The notes under the pieces: model-generated
Told to the model about the DNA's origin: nothing
Database searches by the model: none
What the model saw: only the letters and a program-made list of their open reading frames with translations
Part shown: piece after piece, positions 1 to 12,125 of the stretch
How positions within the stretch are numbered: position 1 is the stretch's first letter
Layout of the letters: every line of letters starts with the position of its first letter
Position numbers and translations under genes: made by a program
Source of the DNA: Otis tarda
Taxonomy: Eukaryota; Chordata; Aves; Otidiformes; Otididae
Length of the DNA stretch: 64,000 bases
Assembly: GCA_026413225.1 (NCBI GenBank)
Contig: JAPMTP010000092.1
Location: 62,001 to 126,000, forward strand
Reading direction: 5' to 3'

Positions 1-1368
1 GACGTTTACCACCGTCTACACGTGGGCGCCCACTGAAAACAACTCCTAATAATCATGAAAGTCGGACGCTTGCTGCCACACCAAAAGTGCCAGCCACTCA
101 AGCTCTTGCTGCTCCTCAGCGGCCATTGGCAACGCACCTACCGCAGCGCAGACATTGGGGCTCTGGGGTTTTCCTGACGAACAGGGATTCGACGTATATC
201 ACCAGCTGCACCATGGAGCTCACTGAAAAAAACCCCGAAAAATCACGAACGTCATACGATTGCTCCCACACCAAAAGTGCAAGCCACTCAAGCTCTTGCT
301 GCTCCTCAGCGGTCATTGGCAGCGCACCTACAGCAGCACAGACATTGGGGCTCCGGGTTTTCACTGACGAACAGGGCTTCGACGTTTACCACCAGCTGCA
401 CGTGGGCGCTCCCGGAAAAAAAAACTCGAAAAAACACGAACGTCGGACCATTGCTCCCACACCAAAAGGGCCAGCCACTCAAGCTCTTGCTGCTCCTCCG
501 CGGCCATTGGCAGTGCACCTACTGCACCACAGACATTGGGGTTCCGGGCTTTCCCTGATGAACAGGGCTTCGACGTTTACCAGCAGCTGCACCTGGGCGC
601 CCAGTGAAAAAAACCTGAAAAATCACGAACGTCGGACGATTGCTCCCACACCAAAAATGCCAGCCACTCAAGCTCTTGCTGCTCCTCAGCGGTCATTGGC
701 AGCGCACCTACCGCAGCACAGACATTGGGGCTCCGGGCTTTCCCTGAAGAACAGGGCTTCGACCTTTACCACCAGCTGCACGTGGGCGACCCCTGAAAAA
801 AAACCTCGAAAAATCACGAACGTTGGACCATTGCTCCCACACCGAAAGTGCCAGCCACTCAAGCTCTTGCTGCCCCTTAGCGGCCATTGGCAGTCCACCT
901 ACCGCACCACAGACATTGGGGCTCCGGGCTTTCCCTGATGAACAGGGCTTCGACGTTTACCACCAGCTGCACCAGGGCGCTCACTGAAAAAAACCCCGAA
1001 AAATCACGAACGTCGGACCATTGCTCCTACACCAAAATGTGCCAGCCACTCAAGCTCTTCCTGCTCCTCAGCGGCCATTGGCAGCGCACCTATAGCAGCA
1101 CAGACATTGGGGCTCCGGGCTTTCCCTGACGAACAGGGCTTCGACGTTTACCACCAGCTGCACGTGGGCGCCCCCTGAAAAAAAAACTCGAATAATCACG
1201 AACGTCGGACCATTGCTCCCACACCAAAAGTGCCAGCCACTCAAGCTCTTGCTGCTCCTCAGCAGTCATTGGCAGTGCACCTACAGCAGCACAGACATTG
1301 GGGCTCCGGGCTTTCCCTGACGAACAGGGCTTCGACGTTTACCACCAGCTGCACGTGGGCGACCCCTG

Positions 1369-1384
1369 AAAAAAAAAAAAAAAA
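1369..1384. repeat. Longest A run in a linker (16 A)
   Basis: Linker A runs are usually 7 to 9 bases. Here 16 consecutive A residues precede CTTGAATAATCAC. Slippage in replication is the simplest origin, though a sequencing or assembly length error in the homopolymer is also possible. Confidence 0.85.
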
Positions 1385-4300
1385 CTTGAATAATCACTAA
1401 CGTCGGACGATTGCTCCCACACCAAAAGTGCCAGCCACTCAAGCTCTTGCTGCTCCTCAGCGGTCATTGGCAGCGCACCTACAGCACCACAGACATTGGG
1501 GCTCCGGGCTTTCCCTGACGAACAGGGCTTCGACGTTTACCACTATCTGCACGTGGGCGCCCCCTGAAAAAAAAATTGGAAAAATCACGAACGTCGGACC
1601 ATTGCTCCCACACCAAAAGTGCCAGCCACTCAAGCTCTTGCTGCTCCTCAGCGGCCATTGGCAGCTCACCTACAGCAGCACAGACATTGTGGCTCCGGGC
1701 TTTCCCTGACGAACAGGGCTTCGACGTTTACCACCAGCTGCACCAAGGCGACACCTGAAAATAAAACTCGAGAAATCACGAACGTCGGACGATTGCTCCC
1801 ACACCAAAAGTGCCAGCCACTCAAGCTCTTGCTGCTCCTCAGCGGCCATTGGCAGCGCACCTACCGCAGAACCACAGACATTGGGGCTCCGGGCTTTCCC
1901 TGACGAACAGGGATTCGACGTATACCACCAGCTGCAACATGGAGCTCACTGAAAAAAACCCCGAAAAATCACGAACGTCGGACGATTGCTCCCACACCAA
2001 AAGTGCCAGCCACTCAAGCTCTTGCTGCTCCTCAGCGGCCATTGGCTGCGCACCTACAGCAGCACAGACATTGGGGCTCCGGGCTTTCCCTGACGAACAG
2101 GGCTTCGACGTTTACCACCAGCTGCACCAGGGCGACCCCTGAAAAAAAAACTCGAAAAATCACGAACGTCGGACCATTGCTCCCACACCAAAAGTGCCAG
2201 ACATTCAAGCTCTTGCTGCCCCTCAGCAGCCATTGACAGTGCACCTAAAGCAGCACAGACATTGGGGCTCCGGGCTTTCCCTGACGAACAGGGCTTCGAC
2301 GTTTACCACCAGCTGCAACGGGGCGCCCCCTGAAAAAAAACCCCGAAAAATCACGAACGTCAGACCATTGCTCCCACACCAAAAGTGCCAGCCACTCAAG
2401 CTCTTGCTGCTCCTCAGCGGCCATTGGCAGCGCACCTACAGCTGCACAGACATTGGGGCTCCGGGCTTTCCCTGATGAACAGGGCTTCGACGTATACCAC
2501 CAGCTGCATCAGGGCGCTCACTGAAAAAAAACCCGAAAAATCACAAACGTCGGACCATTGCTCCTACACCAAAAGTGCCAGCCACTCAAGCTCTTGCTGC
2601 TCCTCAGCAGCCATTGGCAGCGCACCTATAGCAGCACAGACATTGGGGCTCCGAGCTTTCCCTGACGAACAGGGCTTCGATGTTTACCACCTTCTACACG
2701 TGGGCGCCCACTGAAAACAACCCCTAATAATCACGAAAGTCGGACGATTGCTCCCACACCAAAAGTGCCAGCCACTCAAGCTCTTGCTGCTCCTCAGCGG
2801 TCATTGGCAGTGCACCTACAGCAGCACAGACATTGGGGCTCCGGGATTTCTCTGAGGAGCAGGGCTTCGACGTTTACCACCAGCTGCACGTGGGCGACCC
2901 CTGAAAAAAAAACTCGAAAAATCACGAACGTCGGACCATTGCTCCCACAACAAAAGTGCCAGCCACTCAAGCTCTTGCTGCTCCTCAGCGGCCATTGGCA
3001 GCGCACCTACAGCACCACAGACATTGGGGCTCCGGGCTTTCCCTGAGGAGCAGGGCTTCGACGTTTACCACCAGCTGCATGTGGGCGCCCACTGAAAAAA
3101 AACTCGAAAAATCACGAATGTCGGACCCTTGCTCCCACACCAAAAGTGCCAGCCACTCAAGCTCTTGCTGCTCCTCAGCGGCCATTGGCAGCGCACCTAC
3201 CGCACCACAGACATTGGGGCTCCGGGCTTTCCCTGACGAACAGGGCTTCGACATATACCACCAGCTGCAACATGGAGCTCACTGAAAAAAAACCCCGAAA
3301 AATCACGAACGTCGGATGATTGCTCCCACACCAAAAGTGCCAGCCACTCAAGCTCTTGCTGCTCCTCAGCGGCCATTGGCAGTGCACCTACAGCACCACA
3401 GACATTGGGGCTCCGGGCTTTCCCTGACGAACAGGGCTTCGACGTATACCACCAGCTGCAACGGGGCGCCCCCTGAAAAAAAACCCCGAAAAATCACAAA
3501 CGTCAGACCATTTCTCCCACAACAAAAGTGCCAGACACTCAAGCTCTTGCTGCTCCTCAGCGGCCATTGGCAGCGCACCTACAGCAGCACAGACATTGGG
3601 GCTCCGGGCTTTCCCTGAAGAACAGGGCTTCGACCTTTACCACCAGCTGCACGTGGGCGCCCCCTCAAAAAAAAACTCGAAAAATCACGAACGTTGGACC
3701 ATTGCTCCCACACCAAAAGTGCCAGCCACTCAAGCTCTTGCTGCCCCTTAGCGGCCATTGGCAGTCCACCTACCGCACCACAGACATTGGGGCTCCGGGC
3801 TTTCCCTGACGAACAGGGCTTCGACGTATACCACCAGCTGCACCAGGGCGCTCACTGAAAAAAACCCTGAAAAATCACAAACGTCGGACCATTGCTCCTA
3901 CACCAAAAGTGCCAGCCACTCAAGCTCTTGCTGCTCCTCAGCGGCCATTGGCAGCGCACCTACCGCAGCACAGACATTGGGGCTCCGGTGTTTCCCTGAC
4001 GAACAGCGATTCGACGTATACCACCAGCTGCAACATGGAGCTCACTGAAAAAACCCCGAAAAATCACGAACGTCGGACCATTGCTCCCACACCAAAAGGG
4101 CCAGCCACTCAAGCTCTTGCTGCTCCTCAGCGGCCATTGGCAGCGCACCTACCGCAGCGCCACAGACATTGGGGCTCCGGACTTTCCCTGACCAACAGGG
4201 CTTCGACGTTTACCACCAGCTGCACGTGGGAGCTCACTGAAAAAAAACCCTGAAAAATCACGAACGTCGGACGATTGCTCCCACACCAAAAGTGCCAGCC

Positions 4301-4429
4301 ACTCAAGCTCTTGCTGCTCCTCAGCGGCCATTGGTAGCGCACCTACAGCACCACAGACATTGGGGCTCCGGGCTTTCCCTGACGAACAGGGCTTCGACGT
4401 TTACCACCAGCTGCACCAGGGCGACCCCT

Positions 4430-5470
4430 GAAAAAAAACTCGAAAAATCACGAACGTCGGACCATTGCTCCCACACCAAAAGTGCCAGACACTCAAGCTC
4501 TTGCTGCCCCTCAGCAGCCATTGACAGTGCACCTAAAGCAGCACAGACATTGGGGCTCCGGGCTTTCCCTGACGAACAGGGCTTCGACGTATACCACCAG
4601 CTGCATCGGGGCGCCCCCTGAAAAAAAACCCCGAAAAATCACGAACGTCAGACCATTTCTCCCACACCAAAAGTGCCAGACACTCAAGCTCTTGCTGCTC
4701 CTCAGCGGCCATTGGCAGTGCACCTACAGCAGCACAGAAATTGGGGCTCCGTGCTTTCCCTGACGAACAGTTCTTCGACCTTTACCACCAGCTGCACGTG
4801 GGCGCCCCCTGAAAAAAAAACTCGAAAAATCACGAACGTTGGACCATTGCTCCCACACCAAAAGTGCCAGCCACTCAAGCTCTTGCTGCCCCTTAGCGGC
4901 CATTGGCAGTCCACCTACCGCACCACAGACATTGGGGCTCCGGGCTTTCCCTGATGAACAGGGCTTCGACGTATACCACCAGCTGCATCAGGGCGCTCAC
5001 TGAAAAAAACCCCGAAAAATCACAAACGTCGGACCATTGCTCCTACACCAAAAGTGCCAGCCACTCAAGCTCTTGCTGCTCCTCAGCAGCCATTGGCAGC
5101 GCACCTATAGCAGCACAGACATTGGGGCTCCGGGTTTTCCCTGACGAACAGGGCTTCGATGTTTACCACCTTCTACACGTGGGCGCCCACTGAAAACAAC
5201 CCCTAATAATCACGAAAGTCGGACGATTGCTCCCACACCAAAAGTGCCAGCCACTCAAGCTCTTGCTGCTCCTCAGCGGTCATTGGCAGTGCACCTACAG
5301 CAGCACAGACATTGGGGCTCCGGGATTTCCCTGAGGAGCAGAGCTTCGACGTTTACCACCAGCTGCACGTGGGCGACCCCTGAAAAAAAAACTCGAAAAA
5401 TCACGAACGTCGGACCATTGCTCCCACACCAAAAGTGCCAGACACTCAAGCTCTTGCTGCTCCTCAGCGG
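4430..5470. repeat. 11-unit-step duplicated block, copy 1
   Basis: This stretch of about 5.5 units matches 6527-7570 at a constant step of 2097 bases. Shared rare features include the AGCAGCCATTGACAGTGC segment, the CTGATGAACAGGG segment with a GCATCAGGGCGCTCAC end, and a unit ending ACCACCTTCTACACG with the ACAACCC-TAATAATC linker. Similarity falls away after about 5470, where this copy carries a GGGATTCGACGTATACC unit and the other copy does not. Confidence 0.8.
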
Positions 5471-6526
5471 CCATTGGCAGCGCACCTACCGCAGCGCAGA
5501 CATTGGGGCTCCGGGGTTTCCCTGACGAACAGGGATTCGACGTATACCACCAGCTGCAACATGGAGCTCACTGAAAAAAACCCCGAAAAATCACGAACGT
5601 CAGACGATTGCTCCCACACCAAAAGTGCCAGCCACTCAAGCTCTTGCTGCTCCTCAGCGGCCATTGGCAGCGCACCTACAGCACCACAGACATTGGGGCT
5701 CCGGGCTTTCCCTGACGAAAAGGAGATCGACGTTTACCACCGTCTGCACGTGGGCGACCCCTGAAAAAAAAACTCGAAAAATCACGAACGTCGGACCATT
5801 GCTCCCACACCAAAAGGGCCAGCCACTCAAGCTCTTGCTGCTCCTCAGCGGTCATTGGCAGCGCACCTACCGCAGCACAGACATTGGGGCTCCGGACTTT
5901 CCCTGACGAACAGGGCTTCGACGTTTACCACCAGCTGCACGTGGGAGCTCACTGAAAAAAAACCCTGAAAAATCACGAACGTCGGACCATTGCTCCCACA
6001 CCAAAAGTGCCAGCCACTCAAGCTCTTGCTGCTCCTCAGCGGCCATTGGCAGCGCACCTACAGCACCACAGACATTGGGGCTCCGGGCTTTCCCTGACGA
6101 ACAGGGCTTCGACCTTTACCACCAGCTGCACGTGGGCGCCCCCTGAAAAAAAAACTCAAATAATCACGAACGTCGGACGATTGCTCCCACAACCAAAAGT
6201 GCCAGCCACTCAAGCTCCTTTTGCTCCTCAGCGGCCATTGGCAGCGCACCTACAGCAGCACAGACAGTGGGGCTCCGGGCTTTCCCTGACGAACAGGGCT
6301 TCGACTTTTACCACCAACTGCACGTGGGCGCCTAGTGAAAAAAACCTGAAAAATCACGAACGTCGGACGATTGCTCCCACACCAAAAGTGCCAGCCACTC
6401 AAGCTCTTGCTACTCCTCAGCGGTCATTGGCAGTGCACCTACAGCAGCACAGACATTGGGGCTCCGGGATTTCCCTGAGGAGCAGAGCTTCGACGTTTAC
6501 CACCAGCTGCACCTGGGCGACCCCTG

Positions 6527-7570
6527 AAAAAAAAACTCGAAAAATCACGAACGTCGGACCATTGCTCCCACACCAAAAGTGCCAGACACTCAAGCTCTTG
6601 CTGCCCCTCAGCAGCCATTGACAGTGCACCTAAAGCAGCACAGACATTGGGGCTCCGGGCTTTCCCTGACGAACAGGGCTTCGACGTATACCACCAGCTG
6701 CAACGGGGCGCCCCCTGAAAAAAAACCCCGAAAAATCACGAACGTCAGACCATTTCTCCCACAACAAAAGTGCCAGACACTCAAGCTCTTGCTGCTCCTC
6801 AGCAGCCATTGGCAGCGCACCTACAGCAGCACAGATATTGGGGCTCCGGGCTTTCCCTGGAGAACAGGGCTTCGACCTTTACCACCAGCTGCACGTGGGC
6901 GCCCCCTGAAAAAAAACCTCGAAAAATCACGAACGTTGGACCATTGCTCCCACATCAAAAGTGCCAGCCACTCAAGCTCTTGCTGCCCCTTAGCGGCCAT
7001 TGGCAGTCCACCTACCGCACCACAGACATTGGGGCTCCGGGCTTTCCCTGATGAACAGGGCTTCGACGTATACCACCAGCTGCATCAGGGCGCTCACTGA
7101 AAAAAACCCCGAAAAATCACAAACGTCGGACCATTGCTCCCACACCAAAAGTGCCAGCCACTCAAGCTCTTGCTGCTCCTCAGCGGCCATTGGCAGCGCA
7201 CCTACCGCAGCACAGACATTGGGGCTCCGGTGTTTCCCTGACGAACAGGGCTTCGATGTTTACCACCTTCTACACGTGGGCGCCCACTGAAAACAATCCC
7301 TAATAATCACGAAAGTCGGACGATTGCTCCCACACCAAAAGTGCCAGACACTCAAGCTCTTGCTGCTCCTCAGCGGTCATTGGCAGTGCACGTACAGCAG
7401 CACAGACATTGGGGCTCCGGGATTTCCCTGAGGAGCAGAGCTTCGACGTTTACCACCAGCTGCACGTGGGCGACCCCTGAAAATAAAACTCGAAAAATCA
7501 CGAACGTCGGACCACTGCTCCCACACCAAAAGTGCCAGACACTCAAGCTCTTGCTGCTCCTCAGCGGCCA
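6527..7570. repeat. 11-unit-step duplicated block, copy 2
   Basis: This block matches 4430-5470 at a step of 2097 bases, with scattered substitutions and A-run length changes. The two copies are less alike than those of the later 4.77 kb duplication, which suggests an older event or later conversion. Confidence 0.8.
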
Positions 7571-8299
7571 TTGGCAGCGCACCTACAGCAGCACAGACAT
7601 TGGGGCTCCGGGCTTTCCGTGAGGAGCAGGGCTTCGACCTTTACCACCAGCTGCACGTGGGCGCCCCCGGAAAAAAATACTCGAATAATCACGAACGTCG
7701 GACCATTGCTCCCACACCAAAAGTGCCAGCCACTCAAGCTCTTGCTGCTCCTCAGCGGCCATTGGCAGCGCACCTACAGCAGCACAGACATTGGGGCTCC
7801 GGGTTTTCTCTGGCTAACAGGGCTTCGACATATACCACCAGCTGCACCTGGGCGACCCCTGAAAAAAACCCGAAAAATAACGAACGTCGGACGATTGCTC
7901 CCACACCAAAAGTGCCACCCACTCAAGCTCTTGCTGCTCCTCAGCGGTCATTGGCAGCGCACCTACAGTAGCACAGACATTGGTGCTCCGGGCTTTCCCT
8001 GACGAACAGGGCTTCGACGTTTACCACCGTCTACACGTGGGCGCCCACTGAAAACAACCCCGAATAATCACGTATGTCGGACGATTGCTCACACACCAAA
8101 AGTGCCAGCCACTCAAGCTCTTGCTGCTCCTCAGCGGCCATTGGTAGCGCACGTACAGCACCACAGACATTGGGGCTCCGGGCTTTCCCTGACGATCAGG
8201 GCTTCGACGTTTACCACCAGCTGCACGTGGGCGACCCCTGAAAAAAAAACCCCGAAAAATCACGAACGTCAGACCATTTCTCCCACAACAAAAGTGCCA

Positions 8300-10215
8300 G
8301 ACACTCAAGCTCTTGCTGCTCCTCAGCGGCCATTGGCAGCGCACCTACAGCAGCACAGACATTGGGGCTCCGGGCTTTCCCTGACGAACAGGGCTTCGAT
8401 GTTTACCACCAGCTGCAGGTGGGTGACCCCTGAAAAAAAAACTCGAAAAATCGCGAATGTCGGACCATTGCTCCCACACTAAAAGTGCCAGCCACTCAAG
8501 CTCTTGCTGCTCCTCAGTGGTCATTGGCAGTCCACCCAGCGCACCAGAGACATTGGGGCTCCGGGCTTTCCCTGACGAACAGGGCTTCGACGTTTACCAC
8601 CAGCTGCACGTGGGCGACCCCTGAAAAAAAAATTGGAAAAATCACGAACGTCGGACCATTGCTCCCACACCAAAAGTGCCAGACACTCAAGCTCTTGCTG
8701 CTCCTCAGCGGCCATTGGCAGTGCACCTACAGCACCACAGACATTGGGGCTCCGGGCTTTCCCTGACGAACAGGGCTTCGACGTTTACCACCAGCTGCAC
8801 GTGGGCGACTTCTGAAAAAAAAAACTCGAAAAATCACGAACGTCGGACCATTGCTCCCACACCAAAAGTGCCAGCCACTCAAGCTCTTGCTGCTCCTCAG
8901 CGGCCATTGGCAGCGCACCTACAGCAGCACAGACATTGGGGCTCCGGGCTTTCCCTGACGAACAGGGCTTCGACGTTTACCACCAGCTGCACGTGGGAGC
9001 TCACTGAAAAAAAACCCCAAAAAATCACGAACCTCGGATGATTGCTCCCAAACCAAAAGTGCCAGCCACTCAAGCTCTTGCTGCTCCTCAGCGGCCATTG
9101 GCAGCGCACCTACAGCAGCACAGACATTGGGGCTCCGGGCTTTCCCTGACGAACAGGGCTTCGACGTTTACCACCAGCTGGACGTGGGCGCCCCCTGAAA
9201 AAAAAACTCGAAAAATCACGAACGTCGGACCGTTGCTCCCACACCAAGTGCCAGCCACTCAAGCTCTTGCTGCTCCTCAGCGGCCATTGGCAGCGCACCT
9301 ACCGCAGCGCAGACATTGGGGCTCCGGGCTTTCCCTGAGGAGCAGGGCTTCGACGTTTACCACCAGCTGCACGTGGGCGCCCAGTGAAAAAAACCTGAAA
9401 AATTACGAACGTCAGACAATTGCTCCCATACCAAAAGTGCCAGCCACTCAAGCTCTTGCTGCTCCTCAGCGGCCATTGGCAGCACACCTACAGCACCAGA
9501 GACATTGGGGCTCCGGGCTTTCCCTGAGGAGCAGGGCTTGGACGTTTACCACCAGCTACACGTGGGCGCTCCCGGAAAAAAAACCCCAAAATTCACTAAT
9601 GTCGGACCATTGCTCCCACACCAAAAGGGCCAGACACTCAAGCTCTTGCTGCTCCTCAGCAGTCATTGGCAGTCCACCTACCGCACCAGAGACATTGGGA
9701 CTCCGGGCTTTCCTTGCTGAACAGGGCTTCGACGTTTACCACCAGCTGCACGTGGGAGCTCACTGAAAAAAAACCCCAAAAAATCACGAACGTCGGACGA
9801 TTGCTCCCAAACCAAAAGTGCCAGGCACTCAAGCTCTTGCTGCTCCTCAGCGGCCATTGGCTGCACACCTACAGCAGCACAGACATTGGGGCTCCGGGCT
9901 TTCCCTGATGAACAGGGCTTCCACGTTTACCACCAGCTGCACATGGGCGACCCCTAAAAAAAAAACTCGAAAAATCACGAAAGTTGGACCATTGCTCCCA
10001 CACCGAAAGTGCCAGCCACTCAAGCTCTTGTTGCTCCTCAGCGGCCATTGGCAGCGCACCTACCGCAGCGCCACAGACATTGGGGCTCCGGGGTTTCCCT
10101 GACGAACAGGGATTCGACGTATACCACCGGCTGCAACATGGGCGACCCCTGAAAAAAAAGCCAGAAAAATCACGAACGTCGGACCATTGCTCCCACACCA
10201 AAAGTGCCAGACACT
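8300..10215. repeat. 10-unit tandem duplication (~1.91 kb), copy 1
   Basis: This block matches 10216-12125 at a step of 1908-1910 bases, ten units. Shared private markers include TCGCGAATGTCGG (near 8450 and 10360), CACCCAGCGCACCAGAG (near 8532 and 10442), GTGGGCGACTTCTG (near 8800), and the short ACACCAAGTG variant with two A missing (9241 and 11150). About 12 to 15 substitutions distinguish the copies by eye, roughly 99% identity. Confidence 0.88.
9240..9250. other. Two-base deletion marker (ACACCAAGTG), first copy
   Basis: Nearly all units read ACACCAAAAGTG here. This one lacks two A and is paired with ACCGTTGCTCC just upstream. The same double marker occurs only at 11150 and 15919. It is a clean tag of the nested 10- and 25-unit duplications. 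Confidence 0.9.
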
Positions 10216-12125
10216 CAAGGTCTTGCTGCTCCTCAGCGGCCATTGGCAGCGCACCTACAGCAGCACAGACATTGGGGCTCCGGGCTTTCCCTGACGAACA
10301 GGGCTTCGACGTTTACCACCAGCTGCAGGTGGGTGACCCCTGAAAAAAAAACTCGAAAAATCGCGAATGTCGGACCATTGCTCCCACACTAAAAGTGCCA
10401 GCCACTCAAGCTCTTGCTGCTCCTCAGTGGTCATTGGCAGTCCACCCAGCGCACCAGAGACATTGGGGCTCCGGGCTTTCCTTGACGAACAGGGCTTCGA
10501 CGTTTACCACCAGCTGCACGTGGGCGACCCCTGAAAAAAAATTGGAAAAATCACGAACGTCGGACCATTGCTCCCACACCAAAAGTGCCAGACACTCAAG
10601 CTCTTGCTGCTCCTCAGCGGCCATTGGCAGTGCACCTACAGCACCACAGACATTGGGGCTCCGGGCTTTCCCTGACGAACAGGGCTTCGACGTTTACCAC
10701 CAGTTGCACGTGGGCGACTTCTGAAAAAAAAAACTCGAAAAATCACGAACGTCGGACCATTGCTCCCACACCAAAAGTGCCAGCCACTCAAGCTCTTGCT
10801 GCTCCTCAGCGGCCATTGGCAGCGCACCTACAGCAGCACAGACATTGGGGCTCCGGGCTTTCCCTGACGAACAGGGCTTCGACGTTTACCACCAGCTGCA
10901 CGTGGGAGCTCACTGAAAAAAACCCCAAAAAATCACGAACGTCGGATGATTGCTCCCAAACCAAAAGTGCCAGCCACTCAAGCTCTTGCTGCTCCTCAGC
11001 GGCCATTGGCAGCGCACCTACAGCAGCACAGACATTGGGGCTCCGGGCTTTCCCTGACGAACAGGGCTTCGACGTTTACCACCAGCTGCACGTGGGCGCC
11101 CCCTGAAAAAAAAAACTCGAAAAATCACGAACGTCGGACCGTTGCTCCCACACCAAGTGCCAGCCACTCAAGCTCTTGCTGCTCCTCAGCGGCCATTGGC
11201 AGCGCACCTACCGCAGCGCAGACATTGGGGCTCCGGGCTTTCCCTGAGGAGCAGGGCTTCGACGTTTACCACCAGCTGCACGTGGGCGCCCAGTGAAAAA
11301 AACCTGAAAAATTACGAACGTCAGACGATTGCTCCCATACCAAAAGTGCCAGCCACTCAAGCTCTTGCTGCTCCTCAGCGGCCATTGGCAGCACACCTAC
11401 AGCACCAGAGACATTGGGGCTCCGGGCTTTCCCTGAGGAGCAGGGCTTGGACGTTTACCACCAGCTACACGTGGGCGCTCCCGGAAAAAAACCCCAAAAT
11501 TCACTAATGTCGGACCATTGCTCCCACACCAAAAGGGCCAGACACTCAAGCTCTTGCTGCTCCTCAGCGGTCATTGGCAGTCCACCTACCGCACCAGAGA
11601 CATTGGGACTCCGGGCTTTCCTTGCTGAACAGGGCTTCGACGTTTACCACCAGCTGCACGTGGGAGCTCACTGAAAAAAAACCCCAAAAAATCACGAACG
11701 TCGGACGATTGCTCCCAAACCAAAAGTGCCAGGCACTCAAGCTCTTGCTGCTCCTCAGCGGCCATTGGCAGCACACCTACAGCAGCACAGACATTGGGGC
11801 TCCGGGCTTTCCCTGATGAACAGGGCTTCGACGTTTACCACCAGCTGAACATGGGCGACCCCTAAAAAAAAAACTCGAAAAATCACGAAAGTTGGACCAT
11901 TGCTCCCACACCGAAAGTGCCAGCCACTCAAGCTCTTGTTGCTCCTCAGCGGCCATTGGCAGCGCACCTACCGCAGCGCCACAGACATTGGGGCTCCGGG
12001 GTTTCCCTGACGAACAGGGATTCGACGTATACCACCGGCTGCAACATGGGCGACCCCTGAAAAAAAAGCCAGAAAAATCACGAACGTCGGACCATTGCTC
12101 CCACACCAAAAGTGCCAGACACTCA
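10216..12125. repeat. 10-unit tandem duplication (~1.91 kb), copy 2
   Basis: This is the second copy of 8300-10215, directly adjacent. Its private changes include CTGAACATGGG near 11846 where copy 1 has CTGCACATGGG. That change is also present at 16613 in the later 25-unit duplication, so the later event copied from this copy. The right end is near 12125, after which the unit order differs. Confidence 0.88.

Larger units (their letters stand above)
1..8300. repeat. Satellite zone 1: mixed units with short higher-order duplications
   Basis: Neighbouring units differ clearly, but blocks recur at whole-unit steps. About 4430-5470 matches 6527-7570 (step 2097, 11 units). About 2440-2950 matches 4920-5430 (step 2479, 13 units) and also 7010-7530. 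A unit with the rare CAGCAGCCATTGACAGTGCA segment occurs near 2224, 4512 and 6609. Linkers are mainly the CTCG and CCCCG types. There is no gene in this zone; the longest forward open frame (87-938) is a read-through artefact. Confidence 0.85.

Noticed and set aside
87-938. 283-residue forward open frame
   Set aside because: It spans about 4.5 satellite units and stays open only because two linkers lack the TGA (CCCGGAAAA near 410) and unit lengths happen to keep a frame open. Its translation is the satellite in shifting frames, with no domain or conserved start.
9038-9766. 242-residue forward open frame
   Set aside because: A read-through artefact over four units. Its counterpart in the sister block at 10946 is broken up by A-run length changes, which a real gene would not tolerate.
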